Assembly: GCA_023333565.1 (NCBI GenBank)
Contig: JAJKFH010001402.1
Coordinates: 1 to 64,000 of the forward strand
Reading direction: 5' to 3'
Source of the DNA: Puffinus mauretanicus
Taxonomy: Eukaryota; Chordata; Aves; Procellariiformes; Procellariidae
Length of the DNA stretch: 64,000 bases
Within the stretch, counting starts at the first letter, position 1, and each line of letters starts with the position of its first letter. Made by a program: the position numbers and the translations under genes. Shown here in pieces: positions 21,548 to 35,955 of this stretch. The notes under the pieces were generated by a model. The model had not been told where the DNA came from. It was given only the letters and a program-made list of their open reading frames with translations, and searched no databases.

Positions 21548-24290
21548 CTCATACCCAGCTGTTCTTTCACTATCTATCTCCCCCATCAAACTCCCTCCCT
21601 GTGGGGCAGTGGGTGACCAGGTTCTTCTACATGACAGCACAGTCACTAGCGTACCTACAGTGCTGAGCAGACTTAAGGTGAATGAGGTTGCCCCTCAGTG
21701 GCTTACGTGCCAGTGGCATATGGTGGCATGGTCCCACTCATGATCAGGATAAATTTAACACTGCCTAAGCAGGATTATTTCATTGACTCTCATGTGATCA
21801 AAGCTTGGAGGAACTTTGCATTACACTGCCAAGAACGTAATCTTCCAGGTAAATTTTAAAAAAATCTAGAAGAAGTGAAGCAGACAGATACTGGTCATGC
21901 TGAGCACTTTGTAATAACCCATTAGAAATCTGTTCATTAGTGTAACATTCCCAGCTGGAAAGGGGCTTTGTTCTGGCCAATAGATGGCCCTCCCTGAGGA
22001 GCAAGATTGGGTACTGCTTTCTGCATCTCACAAAACATGTCAGGATTTGAACTAAGAGCAATTATTTGGGGCTTTTATTTTGAGCTCTCTTGTGATCCCT
22101 ACCCTTTTCTGGGAGTGATGCTAGTCCCTGGCTGTTACCTACCTTCCATTGCTAACTTATCTGTGCAGTTAGGAGATGTTAATCAATGGTTTTAGTGACT
22201 TTGGTTATCTGAAAAGAAAACATAATATTGGCATAATTTCACCATCTGTCAGACCAAATTAGCCAGAACATAAAGAATCTTACTTAATTTCCTGAGAGCA
22301 TGGAAACAGCCTTCAAACCCTGCAAGCCGTTATCCCACCAGGGAATGCTAAACTTCTCCATGAAATACTGCTGCAGGAGTTGTCTCCACTTACTGTTCTG
22401 TATCAACAAATCAAAACAAACCCCAAACCCACACCTTCACTGAAACAAAAGTAGTACAAAGAAAGCTTAATGCAAACTGAAAATCCACTACAAATTAAAC
22501 TACATTAATTGCCATTAGTTGCTTCACCCATAGGGAAAACTATTGATAAAATGGCTTGTTTATTTTAGGAAGGATCATTAACAGGACTGGTGGAGATAAA
22601 GTGCAGAAAAGATTGTCTTGTATAGCATTTGAGAATTTACCTTGCCTCTTTGTAAATAAAGATTTGATAGAAGTACTTATAGAAAATAGAACTAATATAT
22701 AGCAACACTTACATCCTGACATACCCTATTAGAAGAGCATGCATTGATTATGTGCTAGCTGTTGTTTACAGCTGACTCTGTAGCACTAATGGGTTTTGCT
22801 TATGGGTCTGAGTTTCATTTAAATATATTCCTGCCCTTGCACATGAATTAATTCTTCTCTTGAGTGCTCTTTGGAGAGTGCAGTCACAAGTGCCTGGGCC
22901 CTGACTGCGCTGATGGCCCTTAAAGTCCATGAGCACCCTCACTTAAGGCTTCCATCCACTCCCTGACCCTGGAGCACAGGGGCTCCATTAAGCTCAGTCC
23001 TGGGCCCTCCCTCATGCCCTGAACTGTGTTTTAGCAGGGTGGGTCTCCAGGTCAGCTACAGCCATGCCTGTGCCAGGTCACGGACCCTGCTGATCTGGAC
23101 CCTGAGTTGTGGACTGATATGCTGGCTTGATATTGGACCTGCTTCATCACCACAAACTTGTCTCACAACCTGGATTCTGTTTCCTTTCCATAGACTTAAA
23201 AAATACAATAATAAATAAATAAAAAACCACAGCAAGCTTTGGTTTCAACACCATGATTAAAAGCTGCTATGCAAAATTCAGATAACAGTTACAACCCATA
23301 TGTTCCCCTACGTATTTTTACAGAGAAGGGAGTGCCGTGTGTATTTTTAAGGTAGGTTGTATCTAAAGCATCACTTTTGGGCAGTTTCCCTTTAGTAAAC
23401 TGACTATAATATGAATATCCATTTACTGGTTTTTAGAACACATATAAATTGCTGTCAGATGAAAGATAGTGAAGTTTAAATATTTCATATAAAGTCTAAG
23501 CCACATTAAGAGAGTAGAATCAGAAAACTAGCTCCAATGTTTCCTCATCGTTCTCATGATGAACACAACTGATGCAATAATGACAAAGCAATCCTTCTAA
23601 GTAGCTTAAAAAATGTAAACCCCTGTTAATAAAATTGGTTTGTTGTTCAGCACATCACAATGCAAACCACTGTCATCATGTTGCAGGCAGACAGGATACT
23701 GCTGTGCACTGGGGGAGTTGTCTCAGCCTGCTGCTTGTTTTTATTCTCTCCAATGACAATGTAGCCTGCTGTGCAAAGAGCAGAGCTAAAAGTGCTTACT
23801 GGCAGCCTGTTCCCACATATTTCTGATTTGCCACTGAGGATGTGCTGTGAGTTAGTGGCTCGGACTAGGCAATTTGCATCCTCTTTTGCTAAGTCTGCCA
23901 CTGCCTCCTTCTCTGTTGGCCCATTTAACTTTTAACCTCTTCTTAGGGATAGCATCTTACTTTACACAGCATCTCACGCAAGATAGCAGCTTGAGCATAT
24001 TTCCATATGGGTAAATGTGGGAGCTATCATCGAGCTCTCCAGCAATCTTGGCAAGCAGAGAGAATCAGGCTATGAAGTTTGAGGCAAAATTGCAAGTGGA
24101 AATCTAGCAAATGTCCTAAGATTTGTGTTGTGCCTACCCAACCCCTCTCTGGCTCTAACAGGCTAAGTCATATGCATGAGGTCTTGATGGCAATTACACT
24201 GAGAGACCTGAGTGAATGCCTGGCTTGGGAAGTTCTTAAGAGCCTGACTGCTAGCTGTGGGAAGGATCTACTTGTATGATCTAATCTTCA
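21548..24290. other. Mostly unique DNA with one GC-richer block
   Basis: AT-rich sequence without a recognised gene. The block at about 22860-23180 is distinctly richer in G and C, with repeated CCCTGA/CTGGGCCC words. It resembles a decayed repeat that I cannot name. Confidence 0.5.
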
Positions 24291-24345
24291 GCAGTCTCTG
24301 CTGGGCACTGGGCTGGACAGACCTTTAGTCTGCCCCGGCACAACT
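24291..24345 (+). mobile_element. Ancient CR1 3' relic
   Basis: The stretch ACTGGGCTGGACAGACC plus TTTAGTCTGCCCC resembles the 3' UTR signature of old reptile and bird CR1 families, where a line of the form 'actgggctagatggacctttggtctg' is common. It is short and divergent, so the limits are uncertain. Confidence 0.5.
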
Positions 24346-27300
24346 GGTTTAGTCTTTATTTTCAACTAGTGGCTGTGGGTGCTCAGCTGTGCATCAGAAC
24401 AGGGCCCTCCTGCTTGGTTTGATCCTTTAAACCATAATTAAAATACATGTAATTCCACTCTCCCTACATAATGACTAGGGCATCTGTATTAATGGCAGAT
24501 AAAGATTCCCGTTTCAGGTTTTCTTGCTTGTGGTTAAAGTGGAAAGAGCTCCTGATAGGCTCCCTATCATTTCATATCAATTTAAGAGCATTAATATACC
24601 CCATAAAGACAGATTAAATTAATTCCACAGCTCAGACTGTAATTCCATTTTGAGCAGCTTGCACTTGAAATTTATCCCCATATATAACCAGAGAACACTG
24701 ATTTAATTAGGCAGCAGATACTGACAGATAATACAGAAGGAATATTGCTATGCATTCTTGGTAATCTTCAGGCCCTTCTACCTCCTTGCACGTGACCAGA
24801 TCTCTTTGTTGCATTGTCAGGAGATACTCTTTCTCTGGATCTGTTATACGCATTAATGTTGGGTAACCTGATACATGTGTCTCCACCTCTTTTGAAGCCC
24901 AGATCTGGGTAGTGTTAGGCTGAGCAAATTGTGACCTAACATAGTCTCTAGTGTGCTGGTAATGATATTTACTGGCCATTCATAATTCATTGCCAGTCCC
25001 TACCAAATTTTCCCCCTGTCAATAGTTAAGTCTTTTTAGTTTTTGATTATCAGAACATTGATGCTGGGTTGTTTTCAGTAGGCAAAATTTTCACCAGGGA
25101 CGTCTGCATTGTGGAGTAACAGGAAGATTTTCTTTTCTGAGGGATCACTAAATTCAGATCTGGGTGTGCTTGTATCTGAGTAGCATTCATTGGGTGAACC
25201 GCAATACAAGTTTGAAAGCTCTTCCTGTCTAATTGATTTCTTCCCATCCCACCCCAATTTGCACTGTGTTGGCAGTGCAGAGTGAGGGGTTACTCACTGA
25301 TACACTGTCCAAGGGAAAGGAACAGAACATGCCTTTTTCTGTATGCCTCTCTCCTAACCTGAGAGGGTTTAATCCCCTAAAACAATCCCCCCAGGCTCAT
25401 TCTAGCTATTGCATGGCCAGCTAGTTCCATCACATTACACAGAGGGCTGAAATGTGAGACTCCCATGCTTTCACCTCCTCCCTCTTCCCTGGCTCCATGC
25501 AGGTTCTCTGCTTCTATGCAGGAGAAAAGCTCTGGTAAATGGTGAGTTGAAAAAGCAGGGAGAGGAACAGAAAAGATTCCAGGTGAGATGTAAGCAGAAG
25601 CTTTGTTCTTTCTTTTGCCGTTAGATAGTGCACTGTGAACCAGCATGTTATGTCAAGGTATTGCTAGCAACTTCCATGGAAAGAGCCTCTCAAGAAATCT
25701 TTTTAACTCTTAATTACAGTAGCATAAAAGAAGATTGAAAAAAAATAAAGGGTGAAAAGATCCATAATGTAAAAAGTAGTCAGAAGGGTTTCCACTTTTA
25801 CTAATAGTACTCTTTCTTTATTCTTCAGGTGTAGAGAAATTTCATATGGTTCACTCCCATTTCACTCTCATCCATTCTCTTACTTACTGGCATCCTCTTA
25901 GATAGTATCAAGGATGGCTCCAGCTCTGTTTTCAATGGAAAAGCAAACAAACAAGAGATGGTCTGGAACATTTTTTTTATTTCTTCACATTAAGACACAT
26001 TTTATGTTTCTGAAGGTGAAATTGGACAAACTGACACAGAAAGAGAACAAGAGGAAAAGCAGTGGCACAAAATGTATCTTGTGTGCCTGGCTGACTGTGG
26101 CTTGGAACCTTACTGCTGCAAGAAGACAAAGCAGGGAGAGATCTCACTGACCTGTAGAATCACTGGCATCATTCAAGTTGCCTCACTGGCCATGAGCTCA
26201 TTATCACATTGCAGAATAAGGATCTGAGAAACAAGGAAAAGGACACCCATATGAGAATGAAAACAGGAAAAGAGTCTGACAGTCAAAGAATCACTGCAAA
26301 GATGGCTGGAAGGAGTCTTCAGAAGTCTCTGGTCCCATCTCCCAGTATTGCCACCACCAGATCAGGGCAGCTGTGGCTTTGCTTAAATGAAGACTGAAAA
26401 CCACACCAATAGTCTCCATCCCTTTGGTAACCTGCTTGCCCATCCTCCTGAGAAAGAAGCTTTCCTATTGAATGTTTAGGAACAATGACAGCTGAACAAT
26501 GTCCCAAGCTGCACTTTGTGGTTATTGTCCTACGATTCCTGCAGTGCAGAAGGCATTAGAAGTAGCAGCGTTACACAGAAATTTAGTCTTCAGCCTTTCC
26601 AGGACTCTGCCTACCTATACAGTGGGCAGAAACACAGCAGGTTTGCGTGCACCAGGCTGCAGGTGTCTTCTAACACATGGAGAGGACTTCAGAAAGAGGG
26701 TGTCTTTCTGTGTAAAGAGCTGTGCAGTGTAACTAGCAAGGGAAACAAGCTTCCTTTGAGAGTGAGACAAAGGCTGAGTGAGAGTTTGAGAACCAAGTTG
26801 CCTTGAGTCTCATAAAAATCATGAAGTGGAGATCCCCTCAGACCAAGCAATGTCTGAAGTTTGAAGACAGAAGAATCTAACTGCGGTGATGAAAAAAGAA
26901 CAGGAAATTACAAGAAAAACTGAAAAGTACAATTTTATCTCATTTTTTTTACCATAGAATAAATATTGACTATCTCAGGCACATCACCGAGAGCCTGGTA
27001 ATCCAGTGGACATGACAGACAAAGCAGACAGAGTGAGTGTGACCTGATACTGATGACTCCATTATATGTATTTAGTTGATTGAGTTACATCTTTCAAAAT
27101 TTAAATTAAATTACTGCCACAATTAAAGCAGTTAATGTTGTGGAAACAATCCCTCAATGAGCCCAGGTACATATCCTAAAAAGTTCTTTACACTTTCCAG
27201 AATGAGTGAAGGAATTAGTCTACATAAACGAACAAAAATAGCAGGAATTCCTGCAGGGTTTACTGCAGTTTATACGTACTTCAGGAGGAAAAAAAAACAA

Positions 27301-30300
27301 AACCCTCAAGACTTGACACTTTTTTGCTTATAGAAATAGTAAAGTGGCTGCCACAGAAATGGCATTGTAGTATTATTCACAGTAGTATTTATAAGTCATC
27401 TGATTGTAACACTGAGTTAAACAACACAATTATCCAAGATTCACTGATGGCTAAAATGATATAGCTTTGCAGGACTGCAAGCATGTGCACTGCCCACATC
27501 AGAAGGGAAGGAAGAAGACAGATGAAAATGGCAGTTGTCTAAAGCTAGTGGCACCACAAATTTTGGAAATATCAGAATGTTTCTGGGAGTTGGATGCACA
27601 AGAAAAGAGTTTTTGAACTGATTTCTAAAACCAGGGTGTGATGAAATGCATCAAAATCGTTATTAAATGCCCACATGAAGAATTCCCTCTCGATGTGATT
27701 TTCTATAGGAATTCTCTGAAACACCCTTTAAAGTAAAGAGGCCTATTTTTCAAGTGGTTGTGTCTTAATTCTACATCAGAAAGTTATGGGAGCTCCTAAC
27801 TCATGTCAGTAACACAGCTGTATCCACTCTGCCACCGTTTTAACGAGAAGGTCAGTTATTAGTGGCATGAAATGCTCACAGCCATTTCAGCCATGGATGT
27901 TATCTAGTTATATGTTTGCTCCCAGTAATTTAACAGAGGTTTAGGTTGAACAGGACAAGAGGTCTGCACAGAGGGATAGTCTTGACTGAGACATCACTCC
28001 CTGACTCCCCACTTCCATGGATTTCCCAACATTGGGAAAGAAAAGCTATACCAAGATGTTGTTTCTTAAAGGTGCAATGCTGTGAAATGACAGGAAAATA
28101 AAATTAATAATATGGAGAAAACTCACATTAGCTCTCTCATCCCAGAAGCAGAGATACTGAAGACAATTTGCCAAGACTTCTGCATGAGATGGTGTTACTT
28201 AAACACGTGGGAGGAGACACTGATAGATAATTCCATCTTCTATCCAATAATTTGGGTTTCATGGCAACAGCACAAAAAAAACAGGCTCATTTTTCAAGCC
28301 ACTAGCAAAAGTAACAGTGATTTGAAACTCAATGCATCTGCGTAAAATAGCAGCTCTTTATACAACTGCTCTGATGTTGGTACTTGTGCATCTTAATAGT
28401 TGAATCCATTCTGCTTGGGAATGAAAAAACAATGGATCTCGTGATCCGTCAAGCACATCTCTACATAGTCACTCATATGCAAACCTATGGAAAGATAATA
28501 TGCTACTTCAGTGTTACTGCAGAACATCTGCTGCTGAACACAATGCCTAAGGGAGCAAGAAGCAAGCCTAACCTTTCAGACCTCAAACTGTGCTTGTAGA
28601 TGTCCCAGTTCAGCGAAAAGGTATCTGAGAAGTTACTGCATTTATTCAGAAAGTCAAAGAGACAAACAAGAAATCACACCATCCTACTTTTAACATTCGT
28701 TCTTCTGAGATCTACTTGCTCATTCCTTGTAATTACTTTAAAAATCTTTCTTTTCCTGTTCTGCTCTTTCAAATGTTCCTTTCCATCACACTGGAACAAA
28801 AGCCATGTAACACTGAATATAATCAGCTGCCATCCAACCTGGCACTCTGCCTCTGACACTATTCTTCAGAGGAAGGTATACGTCGCTCCTATAAGCTCCT
28901 ATTGCCCATTCGCAAGCTCTTTTCAGAAACTCTTACAGCTCCAGCTCTTCCTAATACCCATACACACTACACAAACTGTGCAGCTTTGCTAAATTCTTGT
29001 CTTTTGTTTCCACCACAGACACTACCCGTTGCTTTAGTTCTATCACAGACATTTGACTACCTCAGTTGACTTCCTACAGGCATTGTTTGTGAAAGAAAGC
29101 TAAATATAAGCCACCCGTAGAGCTTGAAGGTAACAAGTATTCAGCAGAAGGAATTTGGGATCACATCACAAAGTATATCATGGGCCAAACAGTCTTCTGG
29201 GACTGAGTTAGGGAAAAAAGGCACATTTGTATAGAAAATTGTGGAACAAAACCAACTTTCAGAGAAAACAACCACAGCTCTTTGCCCTCTGGAGTGCCCC
29301 ATCCATTTGATGTGTCCAACTGATGTTTACGACTGTGGGCTTAAGAGCAGTTAAGTGCAATTTATTTGCTGCCCCAAGGATATTTGGAACATGATGAGGT
29401 TCAATTTGTCTAGTCTCTGACTAGCTAAAATTCTTCACTCATACTGACATCATTAACTTATTACAGCCTAAGAAGATATTTGCTGCTTGCTCCATATTTC
29501 CAGTTAAGATCCATTTATGCCCATTGCATCACAGTTTTGTGGGACTGATATTCCTAACTCTGATCATTTCCAGAATACACTCTAAACAAGCTACAATATT
29601 GATTTGAAGAGTTTACATGGTGTATATACTGTGCATTATGCTTTCTGTCAGGTGTAAATAACAGCTACATTCCTGAAATCAATTTGAATCCAAACATACA
29701 CAGTGCCTTTTACATTCTGTCCAATCTCTCAGTCACCTTCTGATTCTATCCTCCATCTCAGCCCCTGTGTGGGAAAGTATGACAAACACTTTTGGTTTTT
29801 GACTGATACAGAATGGAGACGTATTTCCCTGTAGAAGATTTATGATCCATGAGACCATTACATTTGGATTGCAGATAGCAGATTAGTTTGGGATTTGTCT
29901 CATTCAGAAAGCACTGACAATGGCGATTCATCACAATAATTTCACTAAAGGATCTTAGCAATGTTTCATGCCACAAGCAGGTGCTCAATTTCCATCCATT
30001 AAGACAGTCATATGAATGAAGACACAGCAATAAAAATGTAAACATTCTTATTTATTTAGGATGAGAGAAAAATATACATGTCAGAGACATTTATTGCTTT
30101 GTTTACTTTTGGAGTTGGAACTTCGCTAGGAAAAAGCCTTTCAAGCTGTTAAAATTCATGAATTGGGCAGATATCAGACCTTCAAGTTTCTGTGTTGCTC
30201 CTTATAATGGAAAGATGAAATCATCTTCCGTGTTCTGACTCATTATAATTGCTAAGAGGACTTGAGCATGACCTTTAATGGAAAGGAACATGGAAATTCA

Positions 30301-32099
30301 GTAGTCATTGGCCAAAACTGTCAAAAGAGGAGCTTAGACTTGGAGTTAGTGACTATATTTAGGCTCCTAAATATGTGACCTGAGATGCAGAACTGTAAGA
30401 ACACCAGGACAAAAGCATGGAGACCTACCAGGCAAATAAGCACCTCCAAAAGTCAAACCCCTTGTCCAAGTGCCTGTTTAGGAAGGTGGCAAAAAACTCA
30501 CCTTTGATCTTCAGAATTGAACACCTCCCAATTCTGAATGCATGTCCTCTCTTACCAGCAAGAAAGAGCAGGCATGGAATGGAGGCAAATGTCTTATAAT
30601 GAATGCCTAAGAAAGGTCAGATGACATCTGAAGAGGCCCATAGAAGACATCAATAGTGATTCTGCAAAGGCAGTGTTAGGTGTGCATCCCTGACAATCAT
30701 CATATTGCACTTTATGCTGGCAGACAATGCTGTGAGAATGTCTCCATGCTGTGGCATTTTGTTCATTATCTTTAAGCGTTCATTACTTCATATCCTGAAT
30801 TCATAATCTTGACCACAGAAAACAAATCCTTAATCATGCAGGTATTCTGTGAAAGACAACTAGGAATGTAAGTGGCAGAACAGAGTGATCATATAATCAG
30901 AATAGTCCCTAGGAGCTCATAATATGAAGACTGTAGCATCCAGCAGAATTTGTGAGTGCCTCATCTTTCCAGGTAGAGTCCGAAACAGCTATAATCACAG
31001 TGGGGGGCAAAGCAGGCAAAGTGTTTGGTTCATCCATTCAGCTATATCTGCATAATGTGACCCACAACATGCACACTGTCACATTCTCCTGCACGGAGAC
31101 CTGCAGCTGCTTAACACTGCTGTATGCCCATCTTCAATGCTCACATCACTTCCAAAGCAGGCACCAGGAAACAAGGCAAGCAGCACCATTCCTCCTGGAG
31201 CAGCATCCATTTCTCAGCACCTGTTTGTCCACACTGAGAGGTGGTATGGCCTTTATTTCCACCCCTAGTTTTTCATGTAACTTGGTTTCTTCATGCCAGA
31301 CAAGGCTTTGCTTCTCAATCTGTGGTGAGTGAGTTTTCCCCAGCAATCTCGTGTGGTGCATTAGCAAAGATTTTTTGAGTGTCTAAATACTTATTTTTCC
31401 CCTATATTGTTCTTTCCTTTTTAGAAAGCTAATGAGAGAGAAAGAAGCGTGCTGTTGTCCAAATCTGTGCCCTCATGTCCCTCTTGCTTGTATAAGCCTT
31501 CCAATAATGATTTCTGCAGCAAGCACTTTGTTTCCTACCAGTGGTACAGGCCTAATTTTTTTAAATTAAAACATATTTTTCTACAGATTGTCCTCTTTCT
31601 GGAGAGAGTTTCATTATTCTTTGAATAACAGCAAATGTGGCTCCACCTCAGAACTGTTGTTTGTCCACATTATCCGTTAAGGAGAGATCTGCACTGTTGT
31701 AACGGACCACCATTCAGGACACTAAAAGGAGAGGTCATGAGGCTCTGTGGTAGATGCAGTCCAACTGAAAAACCCAGACCACCAGTGAAAGAGGTGACAC
31801 AAGTGACAAACTTAAAGTCCCAGAAGCATCTTCACTTCTCCTTTTTTATTTTTGGGCAGAAATCCTTTGGCTGTTTACTTAAGGTACAAAAAAAATGTTA
31901 TTTTGAAAATTCACTTATTTCCCTTGGTATTCTAAAGAAAAAAACCCAACACTTCATTTGTGTTCCATTCATTGTTAGACATGATGTGTCAAAACCATCT
32001 GTGGTAATTTTTTAATAAGCAGCTAATTATATTATTTAAATGGTTGTCAACAGTCCATCTAATCACAGCAGATACTTGACATTATGGATTATTTTGGTT
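24346..32099. other. Unique-looking AT-rich DNA
   Basis: Nearly 8 kb without a recognised gene or recent transposon. A TAAT-rich stretch at about 24420-24720 has the texture of a conserved non-coding element, but this cannot be shown from one sequence. The open stretch at 24707-24979 (minus, 90 codons) and the one at 28600-28992 (plus, 130 codons) show no family motif. Confidence 0.5.
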
Positions 32100-32376
32100 T
32101 TAGATTTAGGACGAGAGGAAATGGCCTCAAGTTGCGCCATGGGAGGTTTAGATTGGACATTAGGAGAAATTTCTTTACCGAAAGAGTGGTCAGGCCTTGG
32201 AACAGGCTGCCCAGGGAAGTGGTTGAGTCACCATCCCTGGAAGTATTTAAAAGACGTGTAGATGAGGCGCTTAGGGACATGGTGTAGTGGGCATGGTGTG
32301 TTGGGTTGAGGGTTGGACTCGATGATCTTAGAGGTCTTTTCCAACCTTAATGATTCTATGATTCTATGATTCTATC
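32100..32376 (+). mobile_element. CR1 3' fragment (copy 4)
   Basis: A short 5'-truncated CR1 on the plus strand. It encodes the last ORF2 residues ([17 protein letters not shown], then ALRDMV and the stop at about 32285-32287), followed by the 3' UTR and ATTCTATG repeats ending near 32376. Its sequence belongs to the same young subfamily as the full-length copy. Confidence 0.93.
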
Positions 32377-35287
32377 TATGCAGTTAATTATCCTCTCCTG
32401 AGAATAGACTTTGCATTGTCTTTAAAGACTAGCATCTTATTTTCTGTCCTCTGAAAAGCTCAGTACTGTCTATAGACACAGCCCTCCTGGGGATCCTCAG
32501 GACTCAGTATTGTGTCCGTACTGCTTGTAGCCAAACTGATCCTCCACAGATCCTTTCACAGCTCACAGGTCTGCAGAGGTGTATGAATAAGCAGGCTGTG
32601 CTGTTTTGGATTCCCTTCACAAGTGTATTGGGATGTAGGATGCTTTTGTAGCTGAGTTTTAAGGGGTTTGCACATGGAAGGAATGGATTGCCTTCATGTA
32701 AGTGAGTCACCTTAAATTAGTTTTTGCTCACAACAGGATATGATTAAAACAAATGCAAACTGCTCAAGGCCAAACTCAGCAGAGTTATAAAGCTTTAGAA
32801 GTGCCAGAAAGGAAAAGAAAACATGCAGCTATTTATTTGTTCTTCCTATTACACTCAAGGCTTCATCTCTTACAGCCTGGCCCAGTGGACAGACCATTCA
32901 ATATTTACGGACTTTGGGCTAACAAGAAGTTTCTTAAACATCTGAAGTCATAGGATGAGCAGAACCATCTGAGAAATTACCAGCATGACCTCTCAGATCC
33001 AAAATGCAGATGAAATGATTAAAGGGGCCTGAGAGAGATCCCGGAGGTATCACATTTTTTGTAGGGATCCAAATATAATGTACCATTTCTTCTCTGGCTT
33101 GAACAGTGGAACAGATGGCTTGTTGGCTTAGTGATAACTCTCTATACCTCCAGCAGGTCTGCCCAGTTATTCAAATAACTGAATAATATCCTGAAGTGGG
33201 CATTTAAAAGTGTGTGCATGTGCATAAGTGCAGCTCATATTCCTGTGATTGTTCGTTGTCCTGCTTGTTTGCCATGCATTTTGTTGTCATTTGTAGCACT
33301 GAAGAATACAGCTCTGAAGAGCTTTATAAATCTCGCTGAAGCGAATAATTTCCCTTGTGTAAATGTCACCTTTGGAAAGAAATCTGCAAAGTTTTCTGGC
33401 AGTACATCTTTTGCAGTATTAAGACAAGAAACTAATTGTCATAAAACAAGCACTCTTCCACGTAATGAAAGTCAATAACCATAATACCAACCACAGGGAA
33501 TAACTGCAAGAGAGAACCTTTCGCAAGCCAGGGTTGGTTGTTTATTCAGGCAGAAAAAGATTATGTTAATCTTCATGAGAGCTAAAGGCAGGATATATAA
33601 CTTCATATTAGCAGCACGGCACACAGAGTTCACCATACTCTGGATCCATTGCTTTTAAAGGAACATGCCAAACAAGATGAGTGGAACTCCAAAGGCTGAG
33701 AGCTCAAATTTGCTTTCAATAACAACTCAAAAGCTTTGAGGTTTTACATGAAACATGTATTTTGGCATTTATTTCTCTTGGGTATATTTAACACCACAGT
33801 TTTGGGTGCAGAGACCAAGGATAGTGTCTTTAGGTTTTAATAGTAGAGAAATCTCTATATTTAGCCACAGAAGGAAGGTTTCTCTGCACAACCGTTTCTT
33901 ACAGCACAGTGTCAAAGTTTCATGGGCACATACTGCTATGGACAGGAAAAGGTGCATTTCACAAATGTGCAGCTACCAATCCAATTTTTTTTCTCAAAGG
34001 TCTGTTCTTTACCATGAATGCCTGTACCCACTGGAATTAAGCCAGAAATCCCACAGCAAGACTATGCCCTGACACTGGCAGCACAGTCTCATATGTTTTG
34101 ATGAGCCATGTGTAACAGTACGCTGGAGCCAGTGACCTCTCAGAGGCCTCTGCCTTCAACCAGGTTAGGGATGCTTAACTACTGGCAGGACATGTCCCTT
34201 CTCATTAGACTGTCAAGCTTACTTTTGCCAAGGTCAGCAAAATTAACAACCCATTGGCAGTCTCCAGTACAATTTTCAGGACCTCGCCGTTCATGGCACA
34301 ATACAGCTTTTTGCACAGAGACCTCTCCCTGCCCGAAGTCAAAAGATGTGTCTATATGGAAGCCAGAAATACGACAGAGGGAAATGCAGATTTATCTCAA
34401 GTAAGGGAGAAATTTAGATGTGACAAACAAAGCTGTGATGGCTAGTTTGTCTTGGCCAGCTTGGTCCCTCCAAGCAGTTCACTACAGAGCATGTATGGGA
34501 CCAGCAAGACAGTAAAAAGCAGATACAAAGGGGAAAGTATGTCTGATTCTGGGCACAGGAGAAGCTCTGTAACAGGAGACGATGGGTGAGAGAAGGAATT
34601 GGTTCAGGATCTTGCAGCAGTAGAGAGACAATGGAAATAGAAAATTACTATTTTATACCTATGTGGACATGTAATTAGAAAGAAAATAAGAGTTGTTAAA
34701 AATATTTTTTTTTGTAATTCTTAGGCTATGTCTACACATGTACCATTTAAGACACCAGGCACAAAAATAGAGAGTGTATTATTCTCTGAAATGCTTTGAA
34801 TATAAGACATTGGCTGTAATAGCTGTCATTAAAGACCATAAATACAACTGTTTCATAAAGCTATAGAAAGTTCTGTTTCGGGCAGAGTTTTCCCAGCCTT
34901 TAGCAGAGTTATCAGTGCAGTATAGACATTCAGACCATAGCTGCTTACAAATATCTTCACTGAAAAATAATTAGAAGACCTGATACACGCAAGACAATCT
35001 TGTGCTTATTTTCCAGCTGCATTTTCCAGTCCTGGTGTGGGCTGGACAGACAAGGAGTGCCAGCTGAAAAGACAGAGAAGGAATGGATCGAGCCAGTAAC
35101 AGAAATAAATGTCATCTTCCCTTTTGCATGGGTGAATGACAAGATAAGTGAAAACTCTTTCTGAGGATGAGGTGGAGACATGCATTTCTGTATGCAGAAG
35201 GTTGACTTTTTTTTCACCTGGAAAATTTCAGATACATTGTCAGAAAAGGAAAGCAGCAATTAAAAAATCAAAAAGATAGGCTAAAAA
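32377..35287. other. No recognisable feature
   Basis: Unique-looking sequence with scattered short open stretches (longest about 105 codons near 33755-34072) that lack motifs. Confidence 0.5.
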
Positions 35288-35955
35288 AATTCCATACAAT
35301 CATGGACAGATTTAGGTGGGAAAGGACCTCTGGAAGCCTCTATCCAACTCCCTGCTCCAAGCACATCCACCGTCATAGCTATATTGAGTAGCACAGAGCC
35401 AGATAAGGGTTAAAGATCCCTGTTGATGGAGATGCTATCACCTCTCTGGGCCACATCCCACAGCCATGCCACTCTCCTGGGGAAAAATTATTTCTCCCTA
35501 GTCCATCAGATTTTTCTGTGTTGCAGAGGTGCCTGTTGACTTCCCCAAGAGGGGCATTGCTCTGTCTTTGTCATGCCCTTTTTGAAGTGGAAGATGCAGT
35601 TAGATGTCCCTCAACTTTCTCTTCGCCAGGTTGAATAAAGCTTGCTCCCTCAGCCATTCCTTGTACATGCTGTGATCCAGCTCCCAATATGCAGTTGGCC
35701 TTTATAGCTGTGAGGGTGCACTGCTGGCTTGTGTTCAACCTGTTGTTTACTGGGACCCCCAGTCTCTGCAGGGTTGCTTCCCAGCCTGTCCTGGCCAAGG
35801 GGCTGGCTCTGTCCCAGGCGCAGGCTCTGTATTTTTCCCTGTTGAACTTCATGAAGTTCATGCTGCTCCAGTTTACATCCCCGGAATCTAGCCAGGTATG
35901 AAGTGAGGGTTGTGCAGCCTTGACAACACCACTGTCTGGTCTAAGTTTCTCGTCA
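35288..35955 (-). mobile_element. Old CR1 fragment (copy 5)
   Basis: A strongly diverged CR1 on the minus strand. Recognisable pieces are the 3' UTR-like GGTGGGAAAGGACCTCTGG, the ORF2 C-terminal region, and a block equivalent to the VLVDSRLN region near 35700-35900. The copy runs out near 35955. Divergence is much greater than in copies 1, 4 and 6. Confidence 0.8.
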
